Origin: Comamonas sp. KCTC 72670
Lineage (GTDB): Bacteria > Myxococcota > Myxococcia > Myxococcales > Myxococcaceae
Assembly (NCBI GenBank): GCA_014656495.1
Contig: BNCN01000001.1
Span: forward strand, 558,001-622,000
Reading direction: 5' to 3'
Length of the DNA: 64,000 nucleotides
A program made the position numbers and the translations under genes. Positions 37,494 through 45,662 of this stretch are shown in pieces (the stretch's first letter is position 1; each line of letters opens with the position of its first letter). The notes under the pieces were generated by a model, which was not told the origin of the DNA, made no database searches, and was given only the letters and a program-made list of their open reading frames with translations.

Positions 37494-40400
37494 GCGGGAC
37501 CGCGTCCAACCTCCTCCCGCTTCGCATCCGCCTCCCGTACACGACGGAGGAGGAGTTCATCGAGAAGTACGGCTCGAACGTGGCGCGCGGTGGCGTGTTC
37601 GTCGCCACGCGCGCCATGAAGCCCGAAGGCACCGGGCTTGCGTTCGAGTTCGTCCTCGCGGATGGCGCCCGACTGCTTCGCGGCGAAGGCGTCGTCGTGA
37701 AGGCCCAGGTGGACACGGCGGGCGGGCGTACCGGCATGACGGTGCGCTTCGTGAAGTTGGATGCCGCGAGCAAGTCGCTCGTCGACCGGGTCGTGGCCCG
37801 GCGTACGGGCGGCGCGGAGGCGCCGCCTCCCGCGCAGGTGACGCAGACACCTTCTGCACTGGCGCCGACACGTCCGGCGCACACGTCAACGTCCCCAGCG
37901 CTGACGTACTCGCCGCCTACGGAGGTAACGCCCGCCCCTCCTGCGCCGATGAAAACCCCTCCTGCGCAGGAGAAGCTTTCACCTCCCGCGCAGGTGACGC
38001 CACAACCTCCGGCCCTGACGCCAACACCCCCTCCGGGACTCGTGCGTCGCGCACATGGGACACGGGGCCCCATTGCAGCGCGCGCCGCGTCCCCGAACGC
38101 CGAAACGACACAGGATGCAGCACGCACCGATGAGGTGGCCTCCCGTGCCTCGGCGAGCACGGCCGCAGCCCCTGCAGATTCGTCGGCAGCGGCAGCGGTC
38201 ACGCCCGACAACGCACCGACAAGCATGGAGGAGCGGCCCACTGCGGGCAGTGAGCAACCGGATGCGGCCGTCCCCGCGATTGAGGCGCCTTCCCCCGCGC
38301 CAGAAGCGTTCACCGGCACCGAGGTCGCAGCAGCGTCAGAGTCCTCGTTCGGCGAAACGGGTGAGGAAGCCGCTGCGTTCCGAGACGCAGTGCCCGAGTC
38401 AGCACAGGACTCGGTGACACGAGACGCGCTGGAACAGCCCAGGGTCCTCACGCCTCGATTCGAGGCCGATTCGAACGAAGGGCTCGATTCCGCCATCGCC
38501 GCGAGGCTTGCGGAGTCCGAGACCCATCAAGCCCCCGAAGGTGTCGAAGACGAGGCGCAGCCGACTCTGGGCCCTGACAGCTTCCTGCAGCCGGGTCTGG
38601 ACTCGACGGATGAACCCGCCAGCACCTACGCGGCTGGCGCTCCTGCTGCGACTGGCCTCGAGGTGGACACCCCGAGCACGGCGCAGGCCCAAACGACCGA
38701 GACGTCGGTTCACGGGAATGACGTCACCGGCGAGGAAGATGCGCACATCGACATCGAGGAAGCGCATCCTCACGAAGAGGGCACGGACAGCCAGAGTGCG
38801 GCGGCCGCCGTTGGAGACACGACGCCACCACCGAGCCCCGGCAACCAAGGTGACGCTGCAACTGATGCAGCAGTGACGTCGGCGCTGGAGGAACGCAGCC
38901 AAAGCACCGAGCACCAAGACGTGGTGGCGAGGGCCCCTGAAGTGGGCGCCCCGAGCGGTGATGAGCCAGGTGAGCCGGGGGATACGCACGCGTCCTCCGA
39001 CACCATCGGAAAGAGCACCGAGTCCGACGGAAGCACCCTCACGAGCACGGCCCCCGATGCGACGTCTCTGTCCGCGCCACGACGCGAGGAGACATCAGGA
39101 GCCCGCGCCTACCAAGTGCACACCGCGGCTGCCGAAGAAACCTCCGCGGATTCAGCGACTCGCGCGAGCGCCGACGCGGATGACTCATCGGGCAAGACCG
39201 TTTCGGATGCACCTGCCGCGACGAGGTCCAGCTCGGAGTTCCCCGTCGAGGAGACGTCCGCATTCACGGCTGGCGACAGCACCCACACGAACGAGTCAGC
39301 GAACAAGCCCGCTGCGGAGACACTTTTCGCAGCGAGTTCCATCTCGTCCAACCCCGACGAGGACTCACCGGCCTCCACGGTTGGCGCAAGCTCCGACACC
39401 GACAGCGCGTCGGCCAAGCCCACCTCGAACGCCGCTGCCACTGCGGGTCACTTCGACGAGCAGCAGTCCGCCTCCGCAGTGGGCGCAAGCACCAACACAA
39501 ACGCTCCCTCGGAGGAGCCCGCCGGCACGGGCCGCACTGACGATGTGACGACGACGCCCGACTCCTCAGCGTCTGCCACCTCGCGAAACTCCGTCGAACG
39601 GCAAACCGCGGCTACGGCGAGCGCCAGAGTTAGCCTTGATGATGTGGCGACCGGGCCCGCCGCCTCAGTGCCTGACACCTCGGCGACCATCGAGCAGCAC
39701 GCCGACGCAGAACACCCCGCCGGTCCAGCGAGCAACAGCGCGGACACGAGTGAGGTGACGACTACGCCCGAGCCTCTTGCGCCCCCCCATCAGCACGCCG
39801 ACGCGCAACAGGCCGCCGATACGACCCGCGCGAGCGCCAACACAGGCGATGGGGCGGCCGCGCCCGCCGATCCTGCGCCCACCGCCTCGGCCCATGCGTC
39901 GCAGAACGCCGACCCCACACAGCCCGACAGCGTGGCGGGCGCGAGTGCGGCCTCAGGCGGTGGAGCAGCCACCTCCGCATCCTCGGCGCCCACGACCTCG
40001 TCGCATGCCTCGCAGAGTTCCGCCGTCGAGCAGACCACCAGCGCTGCGGGCGTGAGCGCGGATACAGGTAATGGAGCAGCCACGTCCATCACCTCGGCGC
40101 TTGCCTCGCAAGGTTCCGACCTCGAGCCCCCCGTCGGCACGACTCGCTTGAGCGCGGATACAGGTGATGGAGCAGCCACGTCCATCACCTCGGCGCTTGC
40201 CTCGCAAAGTTCCGGCCTCAAGCCCCCCGTCGGCACGACTCGCTTGAGCGCCGATACAGGCGATGGAGCAGCCGCGTCCATCACCTCGGCGAATGCCTCG
40301 CAGAGTTCCGCCCCCGAGCAGCCCGTCGGCACGACTCGCGGGAGCGCCGACACAGGTGATGGGGAAGTCACGCCCGCATCTGCGGCGCCCACCGCCGCAG

Positions 40401-42436
40401 CCTTTGTCTCGCAGAGGTCCGACACCCAGGAGCCCGACGCCACAGCCAACGTGCGCGCTGAATCTGGCGGCGATGCGGCAAGCGGGCCCGAATCCACGGC
40501 GCTGGGCACTGCAACGTCCCTCTCGCCAAATTCCAGCGAGAAGCAGCCCACAGCAGGGCACGACGCTCTCGCGAGCACCGAAGCGGGCCCGACGCTCGAC
40601 CAGGGCACGCCCCAGAGCGACGCGGCGCAGACTCAGCCGCCTCTCAGCAAAGAGCCCACGGCTCACGACGAACAGGCCACCTCGACACAAGAGCCCTCGC
40701 CCGATGGAGCGGGCCCCCGTGTCCCTTCGTCAACGGCAATCCCCGCCGCCCGCGCCGAGCCGGAGTCCACGCCAGCCGTCGCCCTCGACTCGGACGCTCC
40801 GCGCAACCGCCGCCGATCCCTGTTCGAAGTCCCCGTGCCGGCCCCCGCGTCGGCTCCCGCTTCGCCCGAGGTCGTGCTCGGCATCGACCTCGGCACCACG
40901 CAGGCGCGCGTCGCCTACGTGCAGAACGGCACTCCGACGCTCATTCCGCTGCCCGGTACCACCGCCACGGACCTCCCCGCCCTCATCGCCGTGAATGGCA
41001 ACGGCGACCTCGTGGTCGGCACGTCCGCGCAGCTCGAAGGCAGCCGCGCGCCGCGCCGTGCCGTCCCCGGGCTCAAACGACTCCTCGGGCTGAAGCCCCG
41101 TTCTCCACAGCTCCGCTGGCTCGCGCCACTGCTCCCCTACCCCGTCACCACCGATACCAACGGGGACGCAGCCGTGGAGGTCCGGGGCCGCGTCATCTCC
41201 CCCACCCTCTTCACGGCCATGCTGCTTCGCGAGCTGAAGCACGCCGCCGCGACCCACCTGGGCCGCAAGCCGACTCGCGCCGTCATCTGCGCGCCCACCC
41301 ACTTCACCGACCGCCAGTGCGCGGCCCTGCGTGAAGCCGCGACCCTCGCGGGACTCGACGCCCAGCGCATCCTCATCGCACCCGCTGCGGCGGCGCTCGC
41401 GTACGCGCATGGCCGGGGGCTTGCCCGCAAGCGCGTCCTCGTCGTGGACCTCGGCGGCGGTGGACTCCAGGTCTGCGTGGTGCAAGTCACGGGTGACGAC
41501 CTCGAGGTCATCACCACCGGCGGAGACGCCACGCTGGGCGGCATGGACTTCGACGGCCGCATCGCCGAGGCGCTCGCCAGCGACCTCTCCGAACAGGGCG
41601 TGCCCAAGCCGGACCACCCGCTCGACTGGATGCCCCTGCGCGCCGCGGCCGAGTCCACGAAAGTCGCCCTCTCCACCCAGGAACAGGTGGACGTCACGCT
41701 GCCCTCGGGCACCGTGCCCCCGTTCAACCGGGAGCGCGTGGAGGCCCTCACCGCCGACCTCGCTCAGCGCGTCACCACCGTCGTCCGCGACGTGCTCGAC
41801 TCCAATGCGCTCTCGCCGCAGGGGCTCGACGCGGTGCTCCTCGTCGGTGGGCAGAGCGCCACGCCGATGGTCCGCCGTCGCCTCGAAGAGAGTCTCGGCG
41901 TGAGCGTGCGCGATGACGTGGACGCGAAGAACAGCGTGGCCCTGGGCGCCGCGCTGCTCGGGCAGGGCTTGCTCCTCGCCGAGGCCGGCAAGCCCGCGGC
42001 GACCGTCTCCGAGGTGCTCTCCACGCCCCTGGCCGTCGCCGAGCGAGGAGGCACCTTGCGGCGCTTCCTCGAACGGAACACCCGCCTGCCCGCCACCAAG
42101 ACGCTCGTGCTTGCCTGCACGCCCGGTCCGCTGGAAGTCGCCCTCTTCCAGGGGACCTCCGCGCAGGCCGGCGGCGCGGAGTACCTCGGCCGGGTCGCGC
42201 TCCATGTCGACCGCGCAGGCGAGGTGGAGCTTCACTTCGCGCTCACCGCGGACGGCGCCCTGGCCGTGGAAGCCACGCTGCCCGGCGTGAAGCGGCACGC
42301 GGTGCCATTGGGCACCGAGCCCCTGGACGACGCGGCCTTCGACGCGCTCATCGCCCGCTCTCCATGGGAGCCCGCCCCGGAGCCCCGTCCGGGAGGCCTG
42401 CTGTCCGGCATCAAGAAGCTCTTCGGCCGCCGCTGA
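37490..42436 (+). CDS. PilZ domain - giant disordered linker - Hsp70 (DnaK-like) fusion protein
   Basis: This 1648-residue protein has three parts. Residues ~1-110 form a PilZ domain of the myxobacterial type (FIEKYGSNVARGGVFVATR), but RxxxR is not clear and D/NxSxxG reads NVARGG, so c-di-GMP binding is uncertain. Residues ~110-1125 are Ala/Ser/Thr/Glu/Pro low complexity with degenerate 32-37-residue repeats. From ~1128 there is an Hsp70 ATPase: GIDLGTTQARVA (phosphate 1), VVDLGGGGLQV (phosphate 2; canonical has GGGTFDV) and LLVGGQSATPMV (adenosine). The substrate-binding part is short, without EEVD, and ends in the basic amphipathic GGLLSGIKKLFGRR. I recall a shorter PilZ-DnaK chimera being described in M. 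xanthus (CdbS). Confidence 0.9.
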   Translation: MSGTASNLLPLRIRLPYTTEEEFIEKYGSNVARGGVFVATRAMKPEGTGLAFEFVLADGARLLRGEGVVVKAQVDTAGGRTGMTVRFVKLDAASKSLVDRVVARRTGGAEAPPPAQVTQTPSALAPTRPAHTSTSPALTYSPPTEVTPAPPAPMKTPPAQEKLSPPAQVTPQPPALTPTPPPGLVRRAHGTRGPIAARAASPNAETTQDAARTDEVASRASASTAAAPADSSAAAAVTPDNAPTSMEERPTAGSEQPDAAVPAIEAPSPAPEAFTGTEVAAASESSFGETGEEAAAFRDAVPESAQDSVTRDALEQPRVLTPRFEADSNEGLDSAIAARLAESETHQAPEGVEDEAQPTLGPDSFLQPGLDSTDEPASTYAAGAPAATGLEVDTPSTAQAQTTETSVHGNDVTGEEDAHIDIEEAHPHEEGTDSQSAAAAVGDTTPPPSPGNQGDAATDAAVTSALEERSQSTEHQDVVARAPEVGAPSGDEPGEPGDTHASSDTIGKSTESDGSTLTSTAPDATSLSAPRREETSGARAYQVHTAAAEETSADSATRASADADDSSGKTVSDAPAATRSSSEFPVEETSAFTAGDSTHTNESANKPAAETLFAASSISSNPDEDSPASTVGASSDTDSASAKPTSNAAATAGHFDEQQSASAVGASTNTNAPSEEPAGTGRTDDVTTTPDSSASATSRNSVERQTAATASARVSLDDVATGPAASVPDTSATIEQHADAEHPAGPASNSADTSEVTTTPEPLAPPHQHADAQQAADTTRASANTGDGAAAPADPAPTASAHASQNADPTQPDSVAGASAASGGGAATSASSAPTTSSHASQSSAVEQTTSAAGVSADTGNGAATSITSALASQGSDLEPPVGTTRLSADTGDGAATSITSALASQSSGLKPPVGTTRLSADTGDGAAASITSANASQSSAPEQPVGTTRGSADTGDGEVTPASAAPTAAAFVSQRSDTQEPDATANVRAESGGDAASGPESTALGTATSLSPNSSEKQPTAGHDALASTEAGPTLDQGTPQSDAAQTQPPLSKEPTAHDEQATSTQEPSPDGAGPRVPSSTAIPAARAEPESTPAVALDSDAPRNRRRSLFEVPVPAPASAPASPEVVLGIDLGTTQARVAYVQNGTPTLIPLPGTTATDLPALIAVNGNGDLVVGTSAQLEGSRAPRRAVPGLKRLLGLKPRSPQLRWLAPLLPYPVTTDTNGDAAVEVRGRVISPTLFTAMLLRELKHAAATHLGRKPTRAVICAPTHFTDRQCAALREAATLAGLDAQRILIAPAAAALAYAHGRGLARKRVLVVDLGGGGLQVCVVQVTGDDLEVITTGGDATLGGMDFDGRIAEALASDLSEQGVPKPDHPLDWMPLRAAAESTKVALSTQEQVDVTLPSGTVPPFNRERVEALTADLAQRVTTVVRDVLDSNALSPQGLDAVLLVGGQSATPMVRRRLEESLGVSVRDDVDAKNSVALGAALLGQGLLLAEAGKPAATVSEVLSTPLAVAERGGTLRRFLERNTRLPATKTLVLACTPGPLEVALFQGTSAQAGGAEYLGRVALHVDRAGEVELHFALTADGALAVEATLPGVKRHAVPLGTEPLDDAAFDALIARSPWEPAPEPRPGGLLSGIKKLFGRR
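40055..40342 (+). repeat. Three tandem 96-bp in-frame repeats in the linker
   Basis: Units start at 40055, 40151 and 40247 and encode 32-residue copies (SADTGDGAATSITSALASQ and so on). Older 37-residue relatives flank them on both sides (for example SANTGDGAAAPADPAPTASA before, SADTGDGEVTPASAAPT after). The near-identical DNA of units 1 and 2 points to recent duplication, so copy number probably varies between strains. Confidence 0.9.
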
Positions 42437-42596
42437 GCCCCTGCCCACCCGTCCGGGTGGACGCCAACGCCCCTCCCGCCCCGTGGACCGATGCAGCCGA
42501 GGCCCTCCAGGCCACCGTGCGCCCCTGCGGCTCCCTCTGTAACCGGACCGACAGATGGCCAGCTTTCCGGTGACTGATTTTCCGGGGAGGGGTGCG

Positions 42597-43223
42597 ATGC
42601 GACGTTCGATTGTGGGTGGAGTCGCCACGGCGGCGCTGGGCATGGCGGGGCAGGCGTTCGCCGTCGAGGCGCAGCAAGTGGGCGAGCGGCTGCGCGTCGA
42701 GGAGCGCCCGCTGGTGGGCATCGACGCCCGCGTGGGGCTCGGCAACTTCACCGGTGACCTGGGGCGCAACACGCGCGTGGGCCCGCTGTTCGGCATCACC
42801 GCCAGCGCCTACCCGTGGACTCACGGCGGCATCGAGGTCGGCTACGAAGGTCAGCGCCTGCCCATCCGCGACGAGCGCCTGCGGGACGGCGGCCGCGGCG
42901 AGGGCGTCTGGCGCAACAACGCCACGCTGCTCGCGAAGGCGGGCCCGCTCATCGACGAGAAGTGGCGGCCCTTCGTCGGCGCGGGCGTGGGGCTGAGCTA
43001 CCTCAATCCCTCCGACGGCGCGGACGCGTACTACAACAACGACTGGCAGACCGAGCTCCCAGTGGCCGCGGGCCTGGACTTCCGCTTCGGCAACCTGGTG
43101 GCCGGTGCGCGCGCCACGTACCGCTTCGTCGGAGGGGAGGGGCTCGTCCGCAACCCCGTCACCAACGCCGACGAGAAGGGCAGCCTCTTCAACGGCAACG
43201 TGATGATTGGCGGCCAGTTCTAG
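42597..43223 (+). CDS. Outer-membrane beta-barrel protein
   Basis: This 208-residue protein has a signal peptide (MRRSIVGGVATAALGMAGQA) and alternating strands with aromatic girdles (VGLGNFTGDLG, RPFVGAGVGLSYL, NGNVMIGGQF) typical of an 8-stranded OmpA/OmpX-like barrel. It ends in Phe, the usual outer-membrane assembly signal. Start ATG 42597 follows GGGGAGGGG. Cargo or function is unknown. It converges with the ligase gene. Confidence 0.8.
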   Translation: MRRSIVGGVATAALGMAGQAFAVEAQQVGERLRVEERPLVGIDARVGLGNFTGDLGRNTRVGPLFGITASAYPWTHGGIEVGYEGQRLPIRDERLRDGGRGEGVWRNNATLLAKAGPLIDEKWRPFVGAGVGLSYLNPSDGADAYYNNDWQTELPVAAGLDFRFGNLVAGARATYRFVGGEGLVRNPVTNADEKGSLFNGNVMIGGQF

Positions 43224-43236
43224 CCCGCCCGCCGCG

Positions 43237-44574
43237 TCACCGTCCGAAGCCGTCGAGCAGCGCCTCGGGGCGGGGGTTCTTCTCCCACGCCTCGAGCACC
43301 GCTTGCGCGGGGGAACGCCCGGACGCGGCCACCTCGGCCAGGGGCTCCAGCAGCGGCGCATCCAGCGCGTCCAGCCGCTCCAGGCCCCGCCGGGAGATGG
43401 CCACCATCTCCGCCGCCAGCCGGTGAAGCTCCTGCGAGCCCATGCGCCCCGCCAGCCCTTCGCGCCGGGCCGTGTCATGGAACGACAGGTGGTCGGCGTA
43501 GCTCAGCTTGGGAAGGAGCCGCTCGGCCTCCTCCAGCGCGGTGGCGTCATAGAGGATGCCCCGCCACAGCGCGGCAAGCGCCCCCGTCATGGCGGGATTC
43601 ACACAGTCCGCCCCGCGCACCTCCACCACCGTCTTCAACCGCACCTCGGGGAAGAGCGTGGACAGGTGGTCCGTCCAGTCGTTCAGGTCGGGCGGCTTGC
43701 CCTCGAAGCCGTCCTTCAGCAACTGCCGGAAGGTCATCTTCGGGTACAGGTACTCGTTGTTCCGCCGCAGGAAGAGCAGCGGCGCGTCCAGCGCCCACTC
43801 CACGTAGGCCTGGTAGGAGAAGGAGCCGTCGAAGAACGCGGGCAGGTAGCCACAGCGCGTGGGGTCCACCTCGTCCCAGACGCGGTTGCGGAAGGACATG
43901 TAGCCCGAGGGCTTGCCTTCCACGATGGGGCTGTTGGCGTACAGCGCGTTCATCAGCGGGGCCAGCCGCGCCACCACCACCGTCTTGCGGACACAGTCCG
44001 CCTCGTCCGCCCAGTCCAGCGACACCTGGCCGGTGGACGTCATCAACATCATGTTCAGCGCCAGCCGGCCGCGCTCGGGCAGCGTGCGGCGCATGATGAG
44101 GTAGCGCGTCTTCGGCATCCACGGCATCTGCGCCGTCGTGCCGAAGGGGCGGTAGCCCAGGAACACGAGCCGCAGCCCCAACGCCTCGGCGGCGGTCGAC
44201 ACCTCCGACAGGTGCGTGAGGTTCTCCGCGTGGGCCTCCCGCGCGGTGACGAAGGGGCTGCCGGACAGCTCCAGTTGGCCCCCGGGCTCCAGGGAGATGG
44301 TGGCCCCGCCCCGCTGCAACGCGATGACGGGCGACTCCGGCGTCTCCCGGAACGGGGTGTACCCGGCGGTGGACACCCGGTTCAGCAGCGCGCCAACGCC
44401 CTGGGCCCCATCATAGGTGGGGGGCTCCGCGCTGCCGACGGGATAGATGAACTTCTCATGCTCGAGCCCCAGCCGGTGCGCTCCGCGGGGCTTTTCGGCG
44501 GCACGGAAACCGGCCACCAGCATGTCGACAGAGGAGATGGGCTCTGAGGCCGCGCGCTTGAGGTCGAGAGACAT
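43237..44574 (-). CDS. gshA: Glutamate-cysteine ligase, class II (plant/alphaproteobacterial type)
   Basis: This enzyme joins glutamate and cysteine in the first step of glutathione synthesis. The 445-residue protein has family motifs LGLEHEKFIYP, TISLEPGGQLELSG, PWMPKTRYLIM, MMLMTSTGQVSLDW and VEVRGADCVNPAM, as in plant-type GCS2 ligases. No gshB is nearby. EgtA-type ligases for ergothioneine are an alternative, but the length and motifs favour GshA. It is divergent from the EI24-family gene 59 bp away. Confidence 0.88.
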   Translation of the reverse strand: MSLDLKRAASEPISSVDMLVAGFRAAEKPRGAHRLGLEHEKFIYPVGSAEPPTYDGAQGVGALLNRVSTAGYTPFRETPESPVIALQRGGATISLEPGGQLELSGSPFVTAREAHAENLTHLSEVSTAAEALGLRLVFLGYRPFGTTAQMPWMPKTRYLIMRRTLPERGRLALNMMLMTSTGQVSLDWADEADCVRKTVVVARLAPLMNALYANSPIVEGKPSGYMSFRNRVWDEVDPTRCGYLPAFFDGSFSYQAYVEWALDAPLLFLRRNNEYLYPKMTFRQLLKDGFEGKPPDLNDWTDHLSTLFPEVRLKTVVEVRGADCVNPAMTGALAALWRGILYDATALEEAERLLPKLSYADHLSFHDTARREGLAGRMGSQELHRLAAEMVAISRRGLERLDALDAPLLEPLAEVAASGRSPAQAVLEAWEKNPRPEALLDGFGR

Positions 44575-44633
44575 GGGCGCGCCCTATATAACGTAGCCCT
44601 CCGGACCCGCTTTGATTTGCGCACCGGCCCTTT

Positions 44634-45452
44634 ATGAGCCCACATTCCGCCCTCCCCCACGTCGCCCCCCAACCCCGCCTGTCCGATTTCTTCCAGGGGC
44701 TGGGGCTGCTCGGCCGGGCCTTCTCCCTCATCCTGCGCGACCGGCGGCTGCTCCTGCTGTCCGCCCTCTGCGCCGCCGTCACCGCCGTGGCCCTGGTGGG
44801 GCTCGTCTGGCTGCTGTGGACCTACGCCCCCGGCGTCCTGGGGTCCGTCTGGGCCCGCCCGGAGAGCTGGTACGGCCGGGCCGCGTGGACCACGGTGCTC
44901 GTCCTGTCCTCGCTGGTCCTCTGGGTGGTGGGCGCCAACGTGGTGCCGCCGCTCTTGCTCGCCCCGCTCCAGGACCCGTTGTCCGAGCTGACCGAGGAGG
45001 CGTGCGGCGGCGGCCCGAGCGCGGCGTTCACCCTGGCGGGCTTCCTCCGGGGGCTCTTCACCGGCATCGCCCACACGCTCGCTCGGCTGTTCTTCCTCCT
45101 CGCGGGCCTGGCCATCCTCCTGCCGCTCCATCTGCTCCCGGGCGTCGGCAGCGTCCTGTGGACGGTGCTCGGCAGCCTGTGGACCATGATGTGGATGGCG
45201 GGCGAGTTCCTCGCCGCCCCCATGACGCGCCACCTCTACCCTTTCGCGGAGGTGCGCCGGATGATGCGCGAGCGCCGGGCGCTCTGCCTGGGCCTGGGCG
45301 CGGGCATCTACGTCCTGCTCTGGGTGCCCATCCTCAACGCCTTCTTCCTGCCCGTGGCCATCGTCGCCGGCACCCTGCTCTACGGCGGCCTGCGCGAGGC
45401 CCGCCTGCTGCCGCCCCCTCCAGGAGAGTCCTCTACCGCCGCGTTGAAATAA
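44634..45452 (+). CDS. EI24/CysZ-family membrane protein
   Basis: This 272-residue protein has four to six hydrophobic segments (e.g. LLLLSALCAAVTAVALVGLV and LFFLLAGLAILLPLHLLPG) and the family motif LLAPLQDPLSELTEE. CysZ relatives move sulfate into the cell for cysteine synthesis. The divergent neighbour uses cysteine to make gamma-glutamylcysteine, so a sulfur link is possible, but EI24-family proteins are diverse and the substrate is not shown. Confidence 0.8.
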   Translation: MSPHSALPHVAPQPRLSDFFQGLGLLGRAFSLILRDRRLLLLSALCAAVTAVALVGLVWLLWTYAPGVLGSVWARPESWYGRAAWTTVLVLSSLVLWVVGANVVPPLLLAPLQDPLSELTEEACGGGPSAAFTLAGFLRGLFTGIAHTLARLFFLLAGLAILLPLHLLPGVGSVLWTVLGSLWTMMWMAGEFLAAPMTRHLYPFAEVRRMMRERRALCLGLGAGIYVLLWVPILNAFFLPVAIVAGTLLYGGLREARLLPPPPGESSTAALK

Positions 45453-45662
45453 ACGCCCGGGCTGGGTGTCGAACGGGAGGAACGGGAACGCAATGCTCAC
45501 CAAGGACGTTCTGCTTCACCAGCAGAGAGGCGATGCCTTGAAGCACCTGGAGCCCGTGATTAGGCTTGCCCGGCCGCTTACAGTGTTCGTCTACTCGCAT
45601 AAACGGTCGAAATCTCAAGGCTTCACGCCACACCCGGGGTGCCGGACAGCATCCCAGCTTGG

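Noticed and set aside
40055..40342. Regular repeats considered as a CRISPR array
   Set aside because: Units are 96 bp, contiguous, in frame and without spacers; they encode part of the linker.
45453..45662. Short open frame (~60 codons) before the S41 protease
   Set aside because: No ribosome site with family-like product; codon pattern unlike neighbouring genes; treated as leader region.
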